A DNA stretch of 64,000 nt from Hippophae tibetana (taxonomy: Eukaryota > Streptophyta > Magnoliopsida > Rosales > Elaeagnaceae): positions 44,058,501 to 44,122,500 of the forward strand of contig CM072802.1 of NCBI GenBank assembly GCA_037013495.1, in the 5' to 3' direction. This document shows, piece after piece, positions 60,069 through 64,000 of the stretch. Positions within the stretch are counted from its first letter, which is position 1. Each line of letters begins with the position of its first letter. The notes under the pieces were generated by a model. That model saw only the letters and a list, made by a program, of their open reading frames with translations, ran no database searches and was not told where the DNA came from. Both the position numbers and the translations under genes were made by a program.

Positions 60069-63000
60069 ATGGAGGAAAGCAAAGGTAATATGATCAAGTT
60101 GACCACATTTAATTATGAAATTTGGAAGCCGAAGATGGAGGATCTTTTATACATTAAAGATCTGTAGAAACCAGTTATAATGCTAAAGGAGAAAGTAGTG
60201 CCTATAACTTTGACGGATGAGAAAACCGACGACAAGACACCAAAAATAACCATGTCATACGTTGACTGGGCCGTACTGAACCAAAAGTGTGTTGCTCAAA
60301 TCAGACAATGGATCGACAAGAGAATTTTTCAAAATTTTTCTAATGAACATGATTCTTACGTTCTTTGGAAAAAGTTGGAGAAAATGTATGCAAGGAAACA
60401 ACACAAAATAAAGCTAATATGATGCAACGATTATTTAATTTGAAGTATAAGGACGAAAGTAGCGTATCAGAACATATGAGTGAGTTCCAAGGCATTGTAG
60501 ATCAACTCAACACTATGAAGATAACCATAGATGACAAGCTACAAGTGTTATTGATACTGAGTTCTCTACCAAAAAGTTGGGATACTCTAGTTGTATGAGT
60601 TAGCAACTCAGCTCCTAATGACAAGCTCACCATGGATATGCTTAAAGACAGAATGCTAAACAAAGAGTCTCGATGAAAAGATGAAGGATATACTCCTAAC
60701 ACTGAAGTGCTTATCATGGAGAAACAAGGCAAGCATGAATGGCACTGAAGAAGTAAAAGTAGAAATCCCTATAACCAAAGTGAGTAAAAAGGATGGTTGA
60801 AGTCTAGATCAAGGAATGACAAGAAGTGTCACCACTACAGCAAGCCCAGACACTTCATTCGAGAATGTCAAAAGTCAAAGGCAGAATGATCCAAAAATCA
60901 GGAAGCAGAAACCCAACAAATGACATCGCAGCTATCACTTAAGAAGTTGTCATTGTTCGAGATGTTGATTATGTCAATCTTGCATGTCAAGACACTACTT
61001 AGTTAGTTGACTCAGGTGCCTCCTATCATGTCACCTCACGATGGGAATTCTTCTCAACCTACACTTAAGGTGATTTTGGATGTGTGAGGATGGGAAATGA
61101 TGATGTATCAATAATTATTGGTATTAACAACATTTATCTAGAGACTAATCTTGAATGCAAATTAATTTTGAAAGATGTGAGGCATGTTCCTGATATCTAC
61201 CTCAATTTGATCTCTATCGGTATACTTGATGATGATGGATACAATAATTATTTTGGTGAAGGAAAGTGGAAGCTCACCAAAGGCAATTTGGATTAGCTAA
61301 AGGCAAGAAAGATAAATCACTCTACCTCATAGAAGCCAGACTGTGTAGAGGAGAAGTAAATACCATTAGGAAAGAAGTTCCCACTGAGTTATGGCATAAG
61401 CGACATGACCATATGAGTGAAAAAGGTCTCAAAATTCTTTCTACGAAGGAGCTCTTGCGAGGAATGAAAGGTACACCTTTGCAAACTTGTGTTGATTGTA
61501 TTATGGGAAAACAACATAGAGTTGCATTTCGTAGTCTCGCACCATCTAGGAAGGAAAATATTCTAGATTTAATACACACAGATACAATAAGTTGTAAGTC
61601 ACTAGGAGGTGCTTATTATTTTGCGACTTTTATTGATGATCATTCTAGAAAACGATAGACTTTTGCTTTTAAAACTAAAGATCAAGTGCAGGAATTTTTC
61701 AAGAAATTTCATGTAAAAGTGGAGAGAGAAAATGGTAGACATTTTAAGGTATACATGCAGACAATGGCGGTGAGTATCATAGACCATTCAAGGAGTACTA
61801 CAAAAGTTTCGACATCAGGCTGGAAAAATCAGTACCAAAGACACCTCAACACAACGGTGTCGCAAAAAGGATGAACATAACCATCTGTGAAAGAGTCAGA
61901 TGTATGCTCTCAAATGAAAAATTTCCAAACTTCTATTGGGGGAGGCAGTGAGGAAAGCATTCAATTTAATCAACATTTTTCCATCAATTCCACTGAACTA
62001 TGACGTACTAGAAAGAGTTTAGACGGGGAAAGACGTTTCTTACAAAAACTTGAAAGTATTCAGTTGCAAAGCATTTGTTCACATCCCAAAAGATGAGTGG
62101 TCCAAGTTGGATGGAAAAGCGATGCAGTGTATCTTTATATATAGGATATGCCCATGAAGAATTTAGCTATAGATTTTAGGATTCTATTAGCAAAAGGATT
62201 GTTAGAAGTAGAGACGTGGTGTTTCTTGAAGATCGAGGATTTTGAGAAATCCTAGAAATCACAGTTAGATAAATTCCAGTTAATCTGGAACCAATCTCTC
62301 CACCAACAAATCCTAATGACATGGGAGTTACATCAAATAATGATGATGTTAATTTACCAACTAGCAGTTTAGAACCAGAACAAGCTTTTGAATAGGTCCA
62401 ACCAGAAGTATAGATAAGAAGATCTACCCGAGTGCGACAACCAAGTTGTAGATATTCTCCTAACGAGTATATGATGCTCACTAAAGGGGGAGAAATAGAG
62501 AGTTATGGCGAAGCTATCACTAATCAGCATAAGACTAAGTGGTTAAAAGTCATGGAGGAAGAAATGAAATCTGCACGAGAATCACACATTTGACCCGATG
62601 AAACTACCATAGGGAAGGAAAGCTCTCACGAACAAGTGGGTTTACAGAATCAAAAGAAAGAAGGCAGCTCGCAACCATGTTACAAAACAAGATTGGTTAT
62701 GAATGGATTCAGGTAGAAGAAGGGTATTGACTTGGATTAAATATTCTCACCAGTAGTTAAAATGTCTTCAATCCGAGTTGTTCTTGGTTTGGTATCTAGC
62801 CTTAATTTGGAGGTTGAAAAAATTGATGTAAAGAATGCATTCTTACATGGTGATCTTGATGAGAAAATCTATATGGAGCAGCCTAAAGGATTCCAAGTCA
62901 AAAGCAAAGAGAAGTTGGTATGCAAACTAAAGAAGGATTTACCATCTGAAGTAAGCACCAAGGCAGTGGTACAAAAAAGTTTGAATCATTCATGGTTAAA

Positions 63001-64000
63001 AATGAATACAATAGAACGATGGTTGATCGCTGCATCTTCATCAAGAAATTATTTTATGGTGATTTTATTATTCTTTTGCTTTATGTTGATGACATGTTAA
63101 TTGTAGGCCAAAATATTAACAAGATTGACAAGTTGATGAAGGAGTTGAGAAAGTATTTTGCAATGAAGGACTTAGGACCCACGAATCATATTCTTGGCAT
63201 GACGATTACCTACAATAGGAAAAAGCGAAGAATCTGGGTTTCCCAAAAATGGTATGTTGAAAAAGTTCTTATAAGATTTATCATGAGCAAAGCTAAACGT
63301 GTTAGTTGTCCACTTGCAAGTCATTTCAAGCTTAATGTGAGTCAATGTCCCTCAAGTGAGGAGGATAAATAAGAGATGAGGAAGGTACCTTATACATCAG
63401 TGGTTGATAGTCTAATGTACGCTATGGTATGCACCAGACAATACATTACACATGTTATTGGCATTGTGAGCCAATTCCTATCAAATCCTGGAAAGGAACA
63501 TTGAGCAGCTATCAAATGGATACTCAAGTATATTAGAGGAATTTTCAGTCATTGTTTATGCTTTGGTAATAATAAACATATAGTAGAAGGATATACAGAT
63601 TCAGATATGGCTAGTGACGTGGATACAAGAAAGTCTATATCCAGGTACCTAATAACATTTGTCTTAAGCACCACAGAAGTATAGTACATTGAAATCACTA
63701 AAGGTTGTAAGGAGATCCTATGGATGGAAAAGTTCCTATAAGAATTGCATCAGAACCAAGAAAATTATGTTCTTTATTGCAATAGTTAGAGTGCAATTCA
63801 CCTTAGCAAGAATCTAACCTTCCACTCAAGGTCCAAACATATCGACGTAAGGTATCATTGGATTCGTGATGTGTTAGAACATAACTACTGCAAGTTAAGC
63901 AGATCCATACCATTGATAATGGGGAAGATATGATGACGAAGACCCTAACTAGAGAAAAGCTTGCTATCTATAGAGAGATTGCAGGTATGGAAGAGCCATG
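60069..64000 (+). mobile_element. Ty1-copia fossil (TNT1-like), cut by the right edge
   Basis: Parts in order: gag from about 60069 (TTFNYEIWKPKMEDLL; SSLPKSWDTLVV at 60565), zinc knuckle (about 60830-60870), protease (DSGASYHVTS, 61010), GAG-pre-integrase (ELWHKRHDHMSEKGLKIL, 61390), integrase (FIDDHSRK, 61630) to about 62240, reverse transcriptase (KIDVKNAFLHGDLDEKIYME at 62820; LLYVDDMLIVGQN at 63077) and RNase H (from 63400 to the window end). The polyprotein order is complete, but the frame is broken about ten or more times. Whether a 3' LTR follows cannot be seen. Long open stretches remain, so it is younger than the copia remains at 10-13 kb. Confidence 0.88.

Overview
The window is strongly AT-rich nuclear DNA from a flowering plant, almost certainly a eudicot. 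This rests on spliced plant genes (an NRT1/PTR-family transporter and a dynamin-related GTPase), plant-type CACTA and hAT transposons, and Ty1-copia and Ty3-gypsy fossils nested in one another. Only about 4 kb belongs to recognisable host genes. I saw no rRNA, tRNA, CRISPR array, organelle or bacterial sequence. All calls come from reading the sequence; no database search or alignment program was run.

Layout. Positions 1-1085 hold a degenerate long-inverted-repeat element, and one related arm lies at 3985-4215. Between them on the minus strand (1838-3800) is the 5' half of an NPF (NRT1/PTR) transporter gene, with four exons visible and a TATA box at 3916-3923. From 4.2 to 13.2 kb there is AT-rich DNA with badly decayed copia and LTR-like remains. 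From 13.2 to 30.7 kb there is a nest: a CACTA end fragment, a Ty3-gypsy 3' end with its LTR, an 8.3-kb CACTA element without termini (called E1 here), a near-palindromic foldback, a gypsy 5' end with LTR and primer-binding site, and a third LTR of the same family. A copia remnant follows (30.7-32.6 kb), then a 2.2-kb non-autonomous hAT element with a perfect 8-bp target duplication (32795-34998). A structurally complete CACTA element (E2, 35424-44132) has matching termini and an ACA target duplication. Further right are a small hAT MITE in a GA-rich tract (45231-45777), a lone GRF-type zinc-finger exon (47653-47760), and a minus-strand copia fossil (47.9-50.9 kb). Next comes a single-exon DRP4-type dynamin gene broken by a 23-bp tandem duplication (51854-53862). 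The last part is a minus-strand copia fossil holding a 931-bp CACTA derivative (E3, 56704-57634) and a plus-strand copia fossil running off the right edge.

How it fits together. Host genes are islands in transposon debris, and both are damaged or incomplete as seen: the transporter stops at its central loop, and the dynamin gene is frameshifted. The three CACTA elements are one family at different stages. E1 and E2 carry a TNP2-type transposase and a second gene that joins a plant En/Spm-type domain to a Ulp1-like cysteine protease. Each has lost different internal blocks, and each deletion has a few bases of microhomology at its junction. E3 keeps only ends and leader. I found no convincing new biological system. 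The best leads are the copy-specific CACTA deletions, the palindromic subterminal arrays, the foldback hairpin and the 23-bp duplication in the dynamin gene.
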